Source: Ruminiclostridium sp. (GTDB taxonomy: Bacteria > Bacillota_A > Clostridia > Oscillospirales > Ruminococcaceae). From it: a stretch of 19,016 bases of DNA. The notes under the pieces were generated by a model, which did no database searches, had not been told where the DNA came from, and saw nothing but the letters and a program-made list of their open reading frames with translations. Made by a program: the position numbers and the translations under genes. Location: NCBI GenBank assembly GCA_017550775.1, contig JAFZOA010000660.1, positions 1-19,016 on the forward strand, written 5' to 3'. This document shows, piece by piece, positions 1 to 6,547 of the stretch (within the stretch, counting starts at the first letter, position 1; the number at the start of each line of letters is the position of its first letter).

Positions 1-902
1 CTATCAAGGCGGGCTACTCCACAGCCGAGACCGACCCCCGCGGTATCGTTCTCGCAAAGTTCAAGGAGACGGTCGAGAAGGAGACCAACGGTGATGTTAT
101 CATCGAGATACATCCGTCCGGTGAACTCGGAAGTGACGGCGACCTCATAAAGGGTCTCGTCACCGGCGACGTGGATATGACCGTTTCCAGTGCCGGCAAC
201 TATGCGCAGTATGCGACCCGTATAGGCGTGTCCGCGCTCCCGTTCCTGTTCGCGGACTTTGAATCCGCATGGGAGTTCATCGACTCGCCTACCATGCAGG
301 ATATCAACCCCGAGCTCGAACCGTTCAATATCCACGTTCTCGCGTACTTCGACAACGGCTTCCGCTGCGTTACCACATCGAACAAGCCGGTGAACAGTGT
401 TGAAGACATGGCAGGTCTCAATATCCGCACACCAGAGAACCAGATAGTAATGGAGACTATGTCCGCACTTTCCGCGCAGCCTATGAGCTACCCGTTCGCA
501 GAGCTCAAGGAAGCCCTCAAGAACGGCACCTTCGACGCGCAGGAGAACCCTATCCCCGTAATCTACAACAACAAGCTTTATGAGGTGCAGAAGTATCTCT
601 CGATAACCAACCACAGCTATGACGCTATGCCGCTCACGATAAGACAGGATCTCTGGGAGAGCCTTAAGCCCGAGTACCGTGACATTATCTCCGCTGCGGC
701 AAAGACTGCCGAGACCGAGGACAGACAGCTTATCAAGGCACAGACAGAGGATCTGGTGGAGAAGCTCGTCTCCGAGGGCGGCATGGAGGTCACATATCCC
801 GACCTCGAACCGTTCAAGAAGGCTACCGAGCGCGTTACCGACGTGTTCGCGGATATCTACGGTCAGGAGCTTATCGCGGCTGTCAAGGCGGCTGTTCAGT
901 AA
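1..902 (+). CDS. TRAP transporter solute-binding protein, DctP family (5' end missing)
   Basis: This is the C-terminal part (about 299 residues) of an extracytoplasmic DctP-type receptor, which binds a carboxylate-like ligand and hands it to a TRAP DctQ/DctM membrane pair. The reading frame is already open at base 3, so the start and signal peptide lie before the window. Family marks are the early segment with AETDPRG and KFKETVEKETNG, the SGELGSDGDLIKG-type stretch (here PSGELGSDGDLIKG), VSALPFLF, and GLNIRTPEN. The arginine in that last motif is the position that normally salt-bridges the ligand carboxylate. The protein ends in a regular helix (FADIYGQELIAAVKAAVQ). No dctQ or dctM follows, so partners, if adjacent, must be upstream. 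The ligand cannot be predicted. There is no terminator before the next gene, so co-transcription is possible. Confidence 0.9.
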   Translation, partial: IKAGYSTAETDPRGIVLAKFKETVEKETNGDVIIEIHPSGELGSDGDLIKGLVTGDVDMTVSSAGNYAQYATRIGVSALPFLFADFESAWEFIDSPTMQDINPELEPFNIHVLAYFDNGFRCVTTSNKPVNSVEDMAGLNIRTPENQIVMETMSALSAQPMSYPFAELKEALKNGTFDAQENPIPVIYNNKLYEVQKYLSITNHSYDAMPLTIRQDLWESLKPEYRDIISAAAKTAETEDRQLIKAQTEDLVEKLVSEGGMEVTYPDLEPFKKATERVTDVFADIYGQELIAAVKAAVQ

Positions 903-959
903 TGCCGGTGTAAATCTTCCGGGATACAGGGAGAAAAGCAATATTTATATCTTAAATGC

Positions 960-964
960 GGAGG
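960..964 (+). promoter_or_regulatory. Ribosome binding site that fixes the start at 974
   Basis: GGAGG lies 9 bases before the ATG at 974. It overlaps the codons that follow the upstream in-frame ATG at 956, which has no such site of its own. The shorter start is therefore preferred. Confidence 0.75.
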
Positions 965-973
965 AAATTGACA

Positions 974-2125
974 ATGTCTTTCAATACACATGATATCGGG
1001 CGTGACGCGTTCATGCTCAACGGCGGGCTCGGTTTTGAGGGCTATGACTGGTGGTGGCATTCGTTCACCGGCGTGAACGACCGTACAGGCAAGGAAAAGT
1101 CCTTCTTTGTAGAGTTCTTTACCTGCAACCCGGTGCTCGGCGGCGACGAGCCTGTGCTCGGACAGACCGAGGAGAACAAGCGCCTTCGCAGGAAGCCGTC
1201 CTATATGATGGTCAAGGCGGGCTGCTGGGGCGAGGGCAAGTGTCAGCTCCACCGGTTCTTCCCGTGGAACAAGGTGCGCATCACGAATAGCGTTCCCTTC
1301 ATGATGAGCATTGCCGACTGCGTGGTATCGGAGACTATCCTCCGCGGAAGCGTCGAGGTAACGCCGGAGCAGTCCGAAGACCCCGGATATATGTGCGACT
1401 GCGGCACCATGGAGTGGTCGCTTCGCATGGACAAACAGATACCTTTCAATGTCGGCTACGGTGCGGGTAAGATGTTCCGCAGCATGGAGGCATTTGAGAT
1501 GTATTGGCACGCCGAGGGCATGAAGACGCTGTACACCGGCTATGTGATGCTCAACGGCGAGCGTTATACCGTGACTCCCGAAACTTCCTACGGCTATGCG
1601 GACAAGAACTGGGGCAAGAATTTCACGAGCCCGTGGATCTGGCTGTCTTCCTGGGATCTTATGAGCTTAAGGACCGGTAAGCGCCTTGAAAACAGTGTGT
1701 TCGACATAGGCGGAGGCTGTCCGAAGGTATATTTCATGCCGCTTAAACGCAAGCTTCTCGGAGCCTTCATGTATGAGGGCACACCCTACGAGTTCAACTT
1801 TTCCAAGCCGTGGACAGGCGCAAAGACCGTGTTCCGCACAAAGGAGACCGAACGAGAGGTGTTCTGGTACGTCGTGCTGGAGAATAACGAAGCGGTAATG
1901 ACAGTGAGAGTACGCTGTCCCAAGACGGATATGCTGCTCGCAAACTATGAGGCTCCGGACGGGAGCAAGCGCCATAACCGTCTGTGGAACGGCGGTACGG
2001 GTTTGGGGCTTATCCGGTTGTACAGCAAGTCTGCGGGCGGAAAGCGCACCCTTATCGACGAGATTCAGGCGGTACACATAGGCTGTGAGTACGGCGAGTT
2101 CGGTGAAGCGGACTCGGATAAGTGA
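974..2125 (+). CDS. Tocopherol-cyclase-like / lipocalin-type protein of unknown substrate
   Basis: This 383-residue soluble protein has no signal peptide. It resembles the tocopherol cyclase-like family (a double lipocalin-type beta barrel): an early GYDWWWHSF tryptophan cluster, a central YGYADKNWG at about residues 206-214, and WIWLSSWDL at 221-229. The Y-x-KNWG followed by W-x-W is the part I recognise from that family. Plant and cyanobacterial members close the chromanol ring of vitamin E; other bacterial members are uncharacterised, so the reaction here is unknown. The start at 974 is chosen because GGAGG at 960-964 sits 9 bases before it; an upstream in-frame ATG at 956 would place this ribosome site inside the gene. 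It lies 71 bases after the DctP gene and may share its transcript. The family call rests on motif resemblance only. Confidence 0.6.
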   Translation: MSFNTHDIGRDAFMLNGGLGFEGYDWWWHSFTGVNDRTGKEKSFFVEFFTCNPVLGGDEPVLGQTEENKRLRRKPSYMMVKAGCWGEGKCQLHRFFPWNKVRITNSVPFMMSIADCVVSETILRGSVEVTPEQSEDPGYMCDCGTMEWSLRMDKQIPFNVGYGAGKMFRSMEAFEMYWHAEGMKTLYTGYVMLNGERYTVTPETSYGYADKNWGKNFTSPWIWLSSWDLMSLRTGKRLENSVFDIGGGCPKVYFMPLKRKLLGAFMYEGTPYEFNFSKPWTGAKTVFRTKETEREVFWYVVLENNEAVMTVRVRCPKTDMLLANYEAPDGSKRHNRLWNGGTGLGLIRLYSKSAGGKRTLIDEIQAVHIGCEYGEFGEADSDK

Positions 2126-2131
2126 GTGCTC

Positions 2132-2160
2132 TTGTCTTGGCGGTACGGACGGTGTATAAT
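2132..2160 (+). promoter_or_regulatory. Distal sigma-A promoter for the EAL gene
   Basis: A -35 box TTGTCT (2132-2137), a 17-base spacer and a perfect -10 TATAAT (2155-2160). It starts just after the stop codon of the cyclase-like gene. The -10 is embedded in the 11-base sequence GGTGTATAATG, which recurs at the proximal promoter. Confidence 0.55.
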
Positions 2161-2190
2161 GCATCCGAAGCGCTGAAAATGAAAAAAGTA

Positions 2191-2219
2191 TTGAAAAATA
2201 TATTAAAAAGGTGTATAAT
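2191..2219 (+). promoter_or_regulatory. Proximal sigma-A promoter for the EAL gene
   Basis: TTGAAA (2191-2196), a 17-base spacer and TATAAT (2214-2219), in an A/T-rich stretch. It lies about 40 bases before the ribosome site AAGGAGGA near 2252 and the ATG at 2266. It is the better of the two promoters. Confidence 0.75.
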
Positions 2220-2265
2220 GTTTAAGAATATTTGCATGGACATCGTTCCGTAAGGAGGAGCATTT

Positions 2266-4008
2266 ATGAGCGATGACACGAAACTGACGGTCGGGAAAGA
2301 CGAAAACTATATACCGACGGGGCTTCCGGGAGGATTCTTTATCTACAACGCCGGAAAGACCGACGAGATATACTTTGCCGAAGAAAATGTCATAAAGCTG
2401 TTCGGCTGTGAAACTATGGCGGAGTTCCGCGATTTTACCGGCAACAGCTTCAAGGGCATGGTACACCCGGAGGACTATGACAAGATACAGAACGAGATAC
2501 AGTCCCAGACCATGACCATAGAGAAGCGGCATGACTATGTGCGCTACCGCATCGTAGACAAGCAGGGCAATACCCACTACATAGAGGACTTCGGACACCT
2601 TCTCCACGGCGAGAACGGCATGAGCTTCTTTTATGTGTTCATTGTGGACATCGACAAGAACGAGTACCTTAACCGGAGCCGCAACAGCTTCGCCGAGACT
2701 CAGATCTTCTCCATGAACCAGAACAACGACCGCCTTACCGGACTCTACAACATGGCGACGTTCTATCAGAAGGTCCAGGAGCTTATCTCCGACCCCGTGA
2801 AGCGCGTTCAGGCGAAGTTCACTTTCGTCCACATGGACATCACCAACTTCAAGATCTTCAATGAGCGGTACGGCTTCCAGCGCGGTGACGACCTGCTCTG
2901 CCGCGTTGCCTACACCATTCGCAACATCTTCGGTGACAACAGCATAATCTCCCGATTCTCCAACGACCACTTCGTGGTATGCACCGTTGCCGAGAACGTC
3001 GGCGAAATGGTCACCGAGGTGCATGACGCTGTTCTCCAGATAATCGAGGGTACCCGCGTCGAGATCCGCGCCGGTATCTATGAGCTTGAAGACACCTGCA
3101 CCGAAGTAGGTCTCGCCTGCGACCATGCGCGTCTTGCCTGCAACACGGTAAAGCACCGCTACGATGTGATATACAGCATCTACGACGTGACCCTCTACGA
3201 AAAGCTCCGCAAGCAGCAGTACGTCGTTGACTATGTTGACGACGCTATCGAGAAGGAATACATCAAGGTGTTCTATCAGCCCGTTATCCGTGTCGCTACC
3301 GGCGAGATATGCGGCTATGAGGCGCTTGCGCGCTGGATAGACCCCAAGTTCGGCTTCCTGTCTCCCGCAGACTTCATAGAAACGCTTGAAAAGTTCCACC
3401 TTATCCACAAGATCGACAGCTACGTCGTCAAGAAGGTATGTGAGGACTACAACATTCTCCGCGACCACGGCGAGCCTATCGTTCCCGTGTCGATAAACCT
3501 GTCGAGACTGGATTTCGAGCTTTGTGACATAGTCGATGTAATTGAGAACTACCGCAGGCTCTACAATGTCCCGCGTGAGATGCTCGACATCGAGATCACG
3601 GAAAGCGCCCTCAACGCGAAGAACGACCACCTGAAAAACGAGATACGCAAGTTCCGCACCTCGGGCTTCCAGATCTGGATAGACGACTTCGGAAGCGGGT
3701 ATTCCTCGCTCAACACGCTCATGGAGTACGATTTTGACGTGCTTAAGCTCGATATGGAGTTCCTGCGCACCTACGATAAGAACCCGCGCACCGGCGCTCT
3801 CATCAACTACATCGTCTACGCTGCCGTGGAAATGGGCGTAAAGCCGCTCTGCGAAGGCGTCGAGACCCAGGAGCACTATGATTTCCTGAAAGACATAGGC
3901 TGTGAGAGGGCGCAGGGCTACTTCTTCGGCAAGCCCATGCCGCTCGAAGAGACCAGGAATTTCACCCGTGCGAAAGGTCTCAGGTGGGAGACCGTGGCGG
4001 ACAGATGA
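2266..4008 (+). CDS. PAS - degenerate GGDEF - EAL protein, probable c-di-GMP phosphodiesterase
   Basis: This 580-residue cytoplasmic protein has no membrane segments. Residues about 15-130 look like a PAS fold with the HPED of a PAS_3-type domain (67-70). Residues about 152-310 are a GGDEF domain whose active-site motif is SNDHF (232-236) instead of GGDEF, so it should not make c-di-GMP. Residues about 320-570 are an EAL domain with an intact-looking catalytic set: E352 in YEALARW, N411 in SINLS, E443 in IEITES, D473-D474 in DDFGSG, K494 in LKLD, E530 in CEGVE, and Q550 in AQGYFFGKP. The expected activity is hydrolysis of c-di-GMP to pGpG, tuned by the PAS domain and possibly by GTP bound to the inactive GGDEF. 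A strong AAGGAGGA site precedes the ATG. Its last bases overlap the following channel gene. Confidence 0.93.
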   Translation: MSDDTKLTVGKDENYIPTGLPGGFFIYNAGKTDEIYFAEENVIKLFGCETMAEFRDFTGNSFKGMVHPEDYDKIQNEIQSQTMTIEKRHDYVRYRIVDKQGNTHYIEDFGHLLHGENGMSFFYVFIVDIDKNEYLNRSRNSFAETQIFSMNQNNDRLTGLYNMATFYQKVQELISDPVKRVQAKFTFVHMDITNFKIFNERYGFQRGDDLLCRVAYTIRNIFGDNSIISRFSNDHFVVCTVAENVGEMVTEVHDAVLQIIEGTRVEIRAGIYELEDTCTEVGLACDHARLACNTVKHRYDVIYSIYDVTLYEKLRKQQYVVDYVDDAIEKEYIKVFYQPVIRVATGEICGYEALARWIDPKFGFLSPADFIETLEKFHLIHKIDSYVVKKVCEDYNILRDHGEPIVPVSINLSRLDFELCDIVDVIENYRRLYNVPREMLDIEITESALNAKNDHLKNEIRKFRTSGFQIWIDDFGSGYSSLNTLMEYDFDVLKLDMEFLRTYDKNPRTGALINYIVYAAVEMGVKPLCEGVETQEHYDFLKDIGCERAQGYFFGKPMPLEETRNFTRAKGLRWETVADR

Positions 4009-4514
4009 GTATGCTTGGAGTATGTCTGCTTTTCGTAGGCATCGTGCTGATAAACAACGGTGCCTGCACTCTGATGAAGGCGGAGCCGAAAGCCGCCGCG
4101 GTGATGAACATTTTCACCGGCGGGCTGTCGCTCGTGATCAACATACTGAATCTTATACAGGGCAATTACTATGCGGCGGGAACGGGGCTGCTGTTCTGCT
4201 TCACCTACCTTTTCGTCGCGGCGCTTGACCTGTTCGGTCTGGACGAAAAGCCGTTCCATATCTTCTCGGTATTCGTGGCGGTCAACGCTGTGGTGTTCGG
4301 CATAGTTGAGGGTATCACCGGCAATGCCGCACTCGGTATCGTGCCGGATATACGCTGGGCGGCGATATGGTGGCTCTGGGCGCTGCTGTGGGGAACATCC
4401 ATGCTCGCTCTGCTCGGGAAGAAAACGGGCAAGCTCGTACCGGTGCTCCAGATATCCGAGGGCATAATAACCGCATGGGTGCCGGGAGTAATGATGCTGC
4501 TGAATGTATGGTGA
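4005..4514 (+). CDS. AmiS/UreI family urea or short-amide channel
   Basis: This 169-residue polytopic membrane protein has about six or seven hydrophobic helices. It matches the AmiS/UreI family by pattern: an N-terminal helix LLFVGIVLINNG, then EPKAAAVMNIFTGG, then GLLFCFTYLFVAALDLFG, and a late WWLWALLWG followed by LQISEGI. Known members passively conduct urea (acid-gated UreI) or short amides (AmiS). The ATG at 4005 overlaps the TGA of the EAL gene as ATGA, which suggests translational coupling. No strong ribosome site precedes it; an in-frame ATG also occurs at 3984 inside the upstream gene, and another at 4011. No urease or amidase gene is in the window, so the substrate is open. Confidence 0.85.
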   Translation: MSMLGVCLLFVGIVLINNGACTLMKAEPKAAAVMNIFTGGLSLVINILNLIQGNYYAAGTGLLFCFTYLFVAALDLFGLDEKPFHIFSVFVAVNAVVFGIVEGITGNAALGIVPDIRWAAIWWLWALLWGTSMLALLGKKTGKLVPVLQISEGIITAWVPGVMMLLNVW

Positions 4515-4523
4515 GCGGCACTG

Positions 4524-4551
4524 CTGAAACGCCTGTCCAGGACAGGATAAT
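4524..4551 (+). promoter_or_regulatory. Candidate promoter with a palindrome in its spacer
   Basis: CTGAAA (4524-4529), a 16-base spacer and GATAAT (4546-4551) form a plausible sigma-A promoter for the surface-protein gene. The perfect palindrome CCTGTCC-A-GGACAGG (4532-4546) fills most of the spacer and runs into the -10. That placement would suit a repressor or MerR-type activator operator. The promoter boxes are imperfect, so this is tentative. Confidence 0.4.
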
Positions 4552-4563
4552 TAACGGTATCAG

Positions 4564-4610
4564 CTGCGATCTTTTACGACATCGGCTATATCCGATATCA
4601 AAGATCGCAG
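4564..4610 (+). promoter_or_regulatory. Long stem-loop in the leader of the surface-protein gene
   Basis: A perfect 11-base inverted repeat, CTGCGATCTTT (4564-4574) with AAAGATCGCAG (4600-4610), encloses a second small hairpin, ATCGG (4581-4585) with CCGAT (4592-4596). No U-tract follows; the ribosome site AAGGAGGA begins 11 bases later at 4621. It is therefore more likely an mRNA-stabilising or regulatory 5' leader structure than a terminator. Confidence 0.6.
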
Positions 4611-4637
4611 AGGAAAAAATAAGGAGGACAAACAATT

Positions 4638-5480
4638 ATGAAAACATTGAAAACTGTATCGGCTGTCGCAGCCGCAGCTATTGCGATCTCTGCCGTATCT
4701 GTGACCGCAGGCGCAACTCTTGCGGTAGCGGAAAATCCTGACCCCGCGCTGTCCAGCACAGCGGGTATGTGGATGCAGAAGATCTATGTTCCGAGCGAGG
4801 GCATCGACTTCGGTATTGATCCCCGTGAGCTCGGCTCGGTAAAGTTCACATTCACACCCCAGACCCCCGAGGACTTTGAGGGAGCAATGGGCGGTGCTGT
4901 GATCCTTTCGAGCGGACCTACCCTGAGCGTTGACCACAACTGGCCGCAGGCTAACTTCTGGGGCGTTTACGACGAGGAGCATGAGCTCTACGGAAGAGAT
5001 CCCGAAAACGACGAGAACCCGATACAGATACAGAACGAGGGCGACTATGTTTACTCGCTCACACTCAATGTCGATGACACCAACAATGTACAGGATGACG
5101 CTTACAATGACGATTCCGCGTATGTTCAGATCGCACTTTCCGAGTGGGGTAAGGAGATATTCACCGATATCGAAGTCCTGAGCCTTGAGCTCTTCGACAA
5201 GTCCGGCGGACTCATCGCAACATTCGACGGCAACGGCAAGTTCACGGCAGGCCCCGCTTTCACAGGCGCTTCCGAACAGGCAGCCGCTCCCGCAGAGACA
5301 GCAGCTCCCGTTGAGGAGACCCCTGCGGCTGACACAGCTTCCGTTCAGGCAGGCGATGTTCAGGCTGCTGCTGTATCGTCCAAGGGCTCTCCGGACACCG
5401 GTATAGGTGATGTTGCAGCTGTTGCAGGTATAGCTATCGCTGCTTTCGGCGGCATCATGATCGCAAGGAAGAGAAAGTAA
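4638..5480 (+). CDS. Secreted, probably cell-wall-anchored surface protein with a beta-sandwich-like domain
   Basis: This is a 280-residue exported protein. Residues 1-31 are a signal peptide (MKTLK, an Ala-rich core, likely cut after AVA). Residues about 40-205 look like one beta-rich module, with alternating polar and aromatic segments such as VQIALSEWG and LSLELFDKSGGLIATFDGNG; these resemble carbohydrate-binding-like modules of gut clostridia, but I cannot name the family. Residues about 210-250 are an Ala/Glu/Pro/Thr-rich wall-spanning stalk. The C-terminus has SPDTG (251-255), a hydrophobic helix and RKRK, the layout of a sortase sorting signal with a non-LPXTG motif. No sortase is in the window. 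The gene has its own strong ribosome site and a structured leader, suggesting separate control. Confidence 0.8.
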   Translation: MKTLKTVSAVAAAAIAISAVSVTAGATLAVAENPDPALSSTAGMWMQKIYVPSEGIDFGIDPRELGSVKFTFTPQTPEDFEGAMGGAVILSSGPTLSVDHNWPQANFWGVYDEEHELYGRDPENDENPIQIQNEGDYVYSLTLNVDDTNNVQDDAYNDDSAYVQIALSEWGKEIFTDIEVLSLELFDKSGGLIATFDGNGKFTAGPAFTGASEQAAAPAETAAPVEETPAADTASVQAGDVQAAAVSSKGSPDTGIGDVAAVAGIAIAAFGGIMIARKRK

Positions 5481-5486
5481 ATCCTG

Positions 5487-5523
5487 TTCTCCGCCGTGGA
5501 TCGGGTGGATCTGCGGCGGAGAA
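5487..5523 (+). terminator. Hairpin after the surface-protein gene (no U-tract)
   Basis: The perfect 10-base inverted repeat TTCTCCGCCG (5487-5496) with CGGCGGAGAA (5514-5523) begins 6 bases after the stop codon. It is stable but is followed by AACTACC rather than a run of T. It may stabilise the 3' end of the mRNA or act as a weak terminator, with the downstream Bax-inhibitor gene read partly from the same transcript. Confidence 0.5.
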
Positions 5524-5532
5524 AACTACCTG

Positions 5533-5580
5533 CCCGCACCACGGACAAAGCCGTGATCGACACGGAAAGCCCTGCGCGGG
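5533..5580 (+). promoter_or_regulatory. Leader with alternative hairpins before the Bax-inhibitor-like gene
   Basis: CACGG at 5540-5544 can pair with CCGTG at 5551-5555, and the same CCGTG can instead pair with a second CACGG at 5561-5565. An outer pair CCCGC (5533-5537) with GCGGG (5576-5580) closes both options. This is a small mutually exclusive fold, 18 bases before the ribosome site GGAGG (5598-5602). It matches no riboswitch class I recognise. Confidence 0.35.
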
Positions 5581-5610
5581 TGAGGATAACAATTCCCGGA
5601 GGCTGATAAA

Positions 5611-6441
5611 ATGGCATCAAATAACAATAATCATGTGTTTACTCAGAATCCTATCGTAAGACGTATTTCCAGGATAAACGAATACGACGGCGGTACAGTC
5701 TGCACATATAAAGGTATCGCGGGCAAGCTTCTGTTTTTCGTCCTTATGGTGGCGGTAGGCGTAGCCCTTTGTCTGATCGTCAAGAACAGTGCCTTTATTG
5801 CGGGGGAGACCGTGTTTGAGGGCGTGCTGTATGAAGACTCCGACCCGATAGTCATTACCAAGATCGATCTGATCCTTATGGGGGCAGCGACGCTCATATC
5901 CATTATCGCTCCGTTCGTGGCTATTTTCGCGCGCCCGGCTATCCCGGTGGTAGGCTCGCTTTTCTGCGTGGCGACAGGCTATATGCTGTCATGGCTCGCG
6001 GTGACCTTTGCCGACCAGTACATGGCACCGGTGCTGCTCGCCCTTGTTATCACACTTATAATAGTGTTCACAATGGGATTCCTGTACGGAATGGGCATCA
6101 TACAGGTAACACAGAAGGTCAAGACCTTCATTATGACGGCTATGATAACTGTCTGCGTAGGAAGCCTGCTGCTGTTGATAGGCTCTTTTATCCCGGTCGT
6201 AAACGGCTTTGTCGCACAGATCATGTCCAACCCGGTTATTTCTATCGGCGGAAGCGTGCTCATGGTAATAGTAGGTACTCTGTTCCTGCTGGTTGACTTC
6301 GACACTATCCGTGAGTGCGTTGAGAAGGGACTTCCGAAGAAGTATGAGTGGTATGCGGCATACGCTCTTGCGTTCAGCGTTATCTGGCTCTACTTCAAGG
6401 TCCTTCAGCTCGTTATCAAGATCATGGGCAAGCGCGACTAA
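5611..6441 (+). CDS. Bax inhibitor-1 / YccA-like family membrane protein
   Basis: This 276-residue protein has a short polar N-terminus containing NPIVRR and then about seven hydrophobic helices (near 38-57, 86-106, 111-132, 139-161, 172-194, 208-228 and 247-270). The C-terminal stretch LLVDFDTIRECVEKGLPKKY (227-246), followed by EWYAAYALAFSVIWLYFKVL, is the clearest family mark and matches the bacterial Bax1-I subgroup. It includes aspartates D229 and D231, in the region where family members carry acidic residues linked to pH-dependent ion leak. Bacterial members are poorly understood; calcium or proton leak and membrane protein quality control have been proposed. GGAGG at 5598-5602 supports the start. 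A structured leader precedes it and a hairpin follows it. Confidence 0.82.
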   Translation: MASNNNNHVFTQNPIVRRISRINEYDGGTVCTYKGIAGKLLFFVLMVAVGVALCLIVKNSAFIAGETVFEGVLYEDSDPIVITKIDLILMGAATLISIIAPFVAIFARPAIPVVGSLFCVATGYMLSWLAVTFADQYMAPVLLALVITLIIVFTMGFLYGMGIIQVTQKVKTFIMTAMITVCVGSLLLLIGSFIPVVNGFVAQIMSNPVISIGGSVLMVIVGTLFLLVDFDTIRECVEKGLPKKYEWYAAYALAFSVIWLYFKVLQLVIKIMGKRD

Positions 6442-6459
6442 AAACTTATAAGACCAAAG

Positions 6460-6491
6460 ACTGCATCTCCACCGCAACGGGGAGGTGCAGT
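6460..6491 (+). terminator. Hairpin between the Bax-inhibitor-like and aldo/keto reductase genes
   Basis: ACTGCATCTCC (6460-6470) pairs with GGAGGTGCAGT (6481-6491), 11 pairs with one G-U and a 10-base loop. The downstream sequence TCTGATATATC is only weakly T-rich, so it is a weak terminator or attenuator. No clear promoter for the next gene was found in this gap. Confidence 0.5.
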
Positions 6492-6532
6492 TCTGATATA
6501 TCACTGTTCACACAGGCATACAAATCAATTAC

Positions 6533-6540
6533 GAGGTGAT
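6533..6540 (+). promoter_or_regulatory. Ribosome binding site that fixes the start at 6548
   Basis: GAGGTGAT is an extended match to the anti-Shine-Dalgarno sequence and lies 7 bases before ATG 6548. The in-frame GTG at 6536 and ATG at 6539 lie inside or abut this site and so cannot be served by it. Confidence 0.75.
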
Positions 6541-6547
6541 GAATACC

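Noticed and set aside
956..973. ATG 956 as the start of the cyclase-like gene
   Set aside because: It would place the clear GGAGG site inside the coding region.
2203..3876. 557-residue open frame on the minus strand, opposite the EAL gene
   Set aside because: It lies entirely within the strongly supported EAL gene, has a Val/Leu/Glu-biased composition typical of antisense shadow frames, and no ribosome site or domain was visible.
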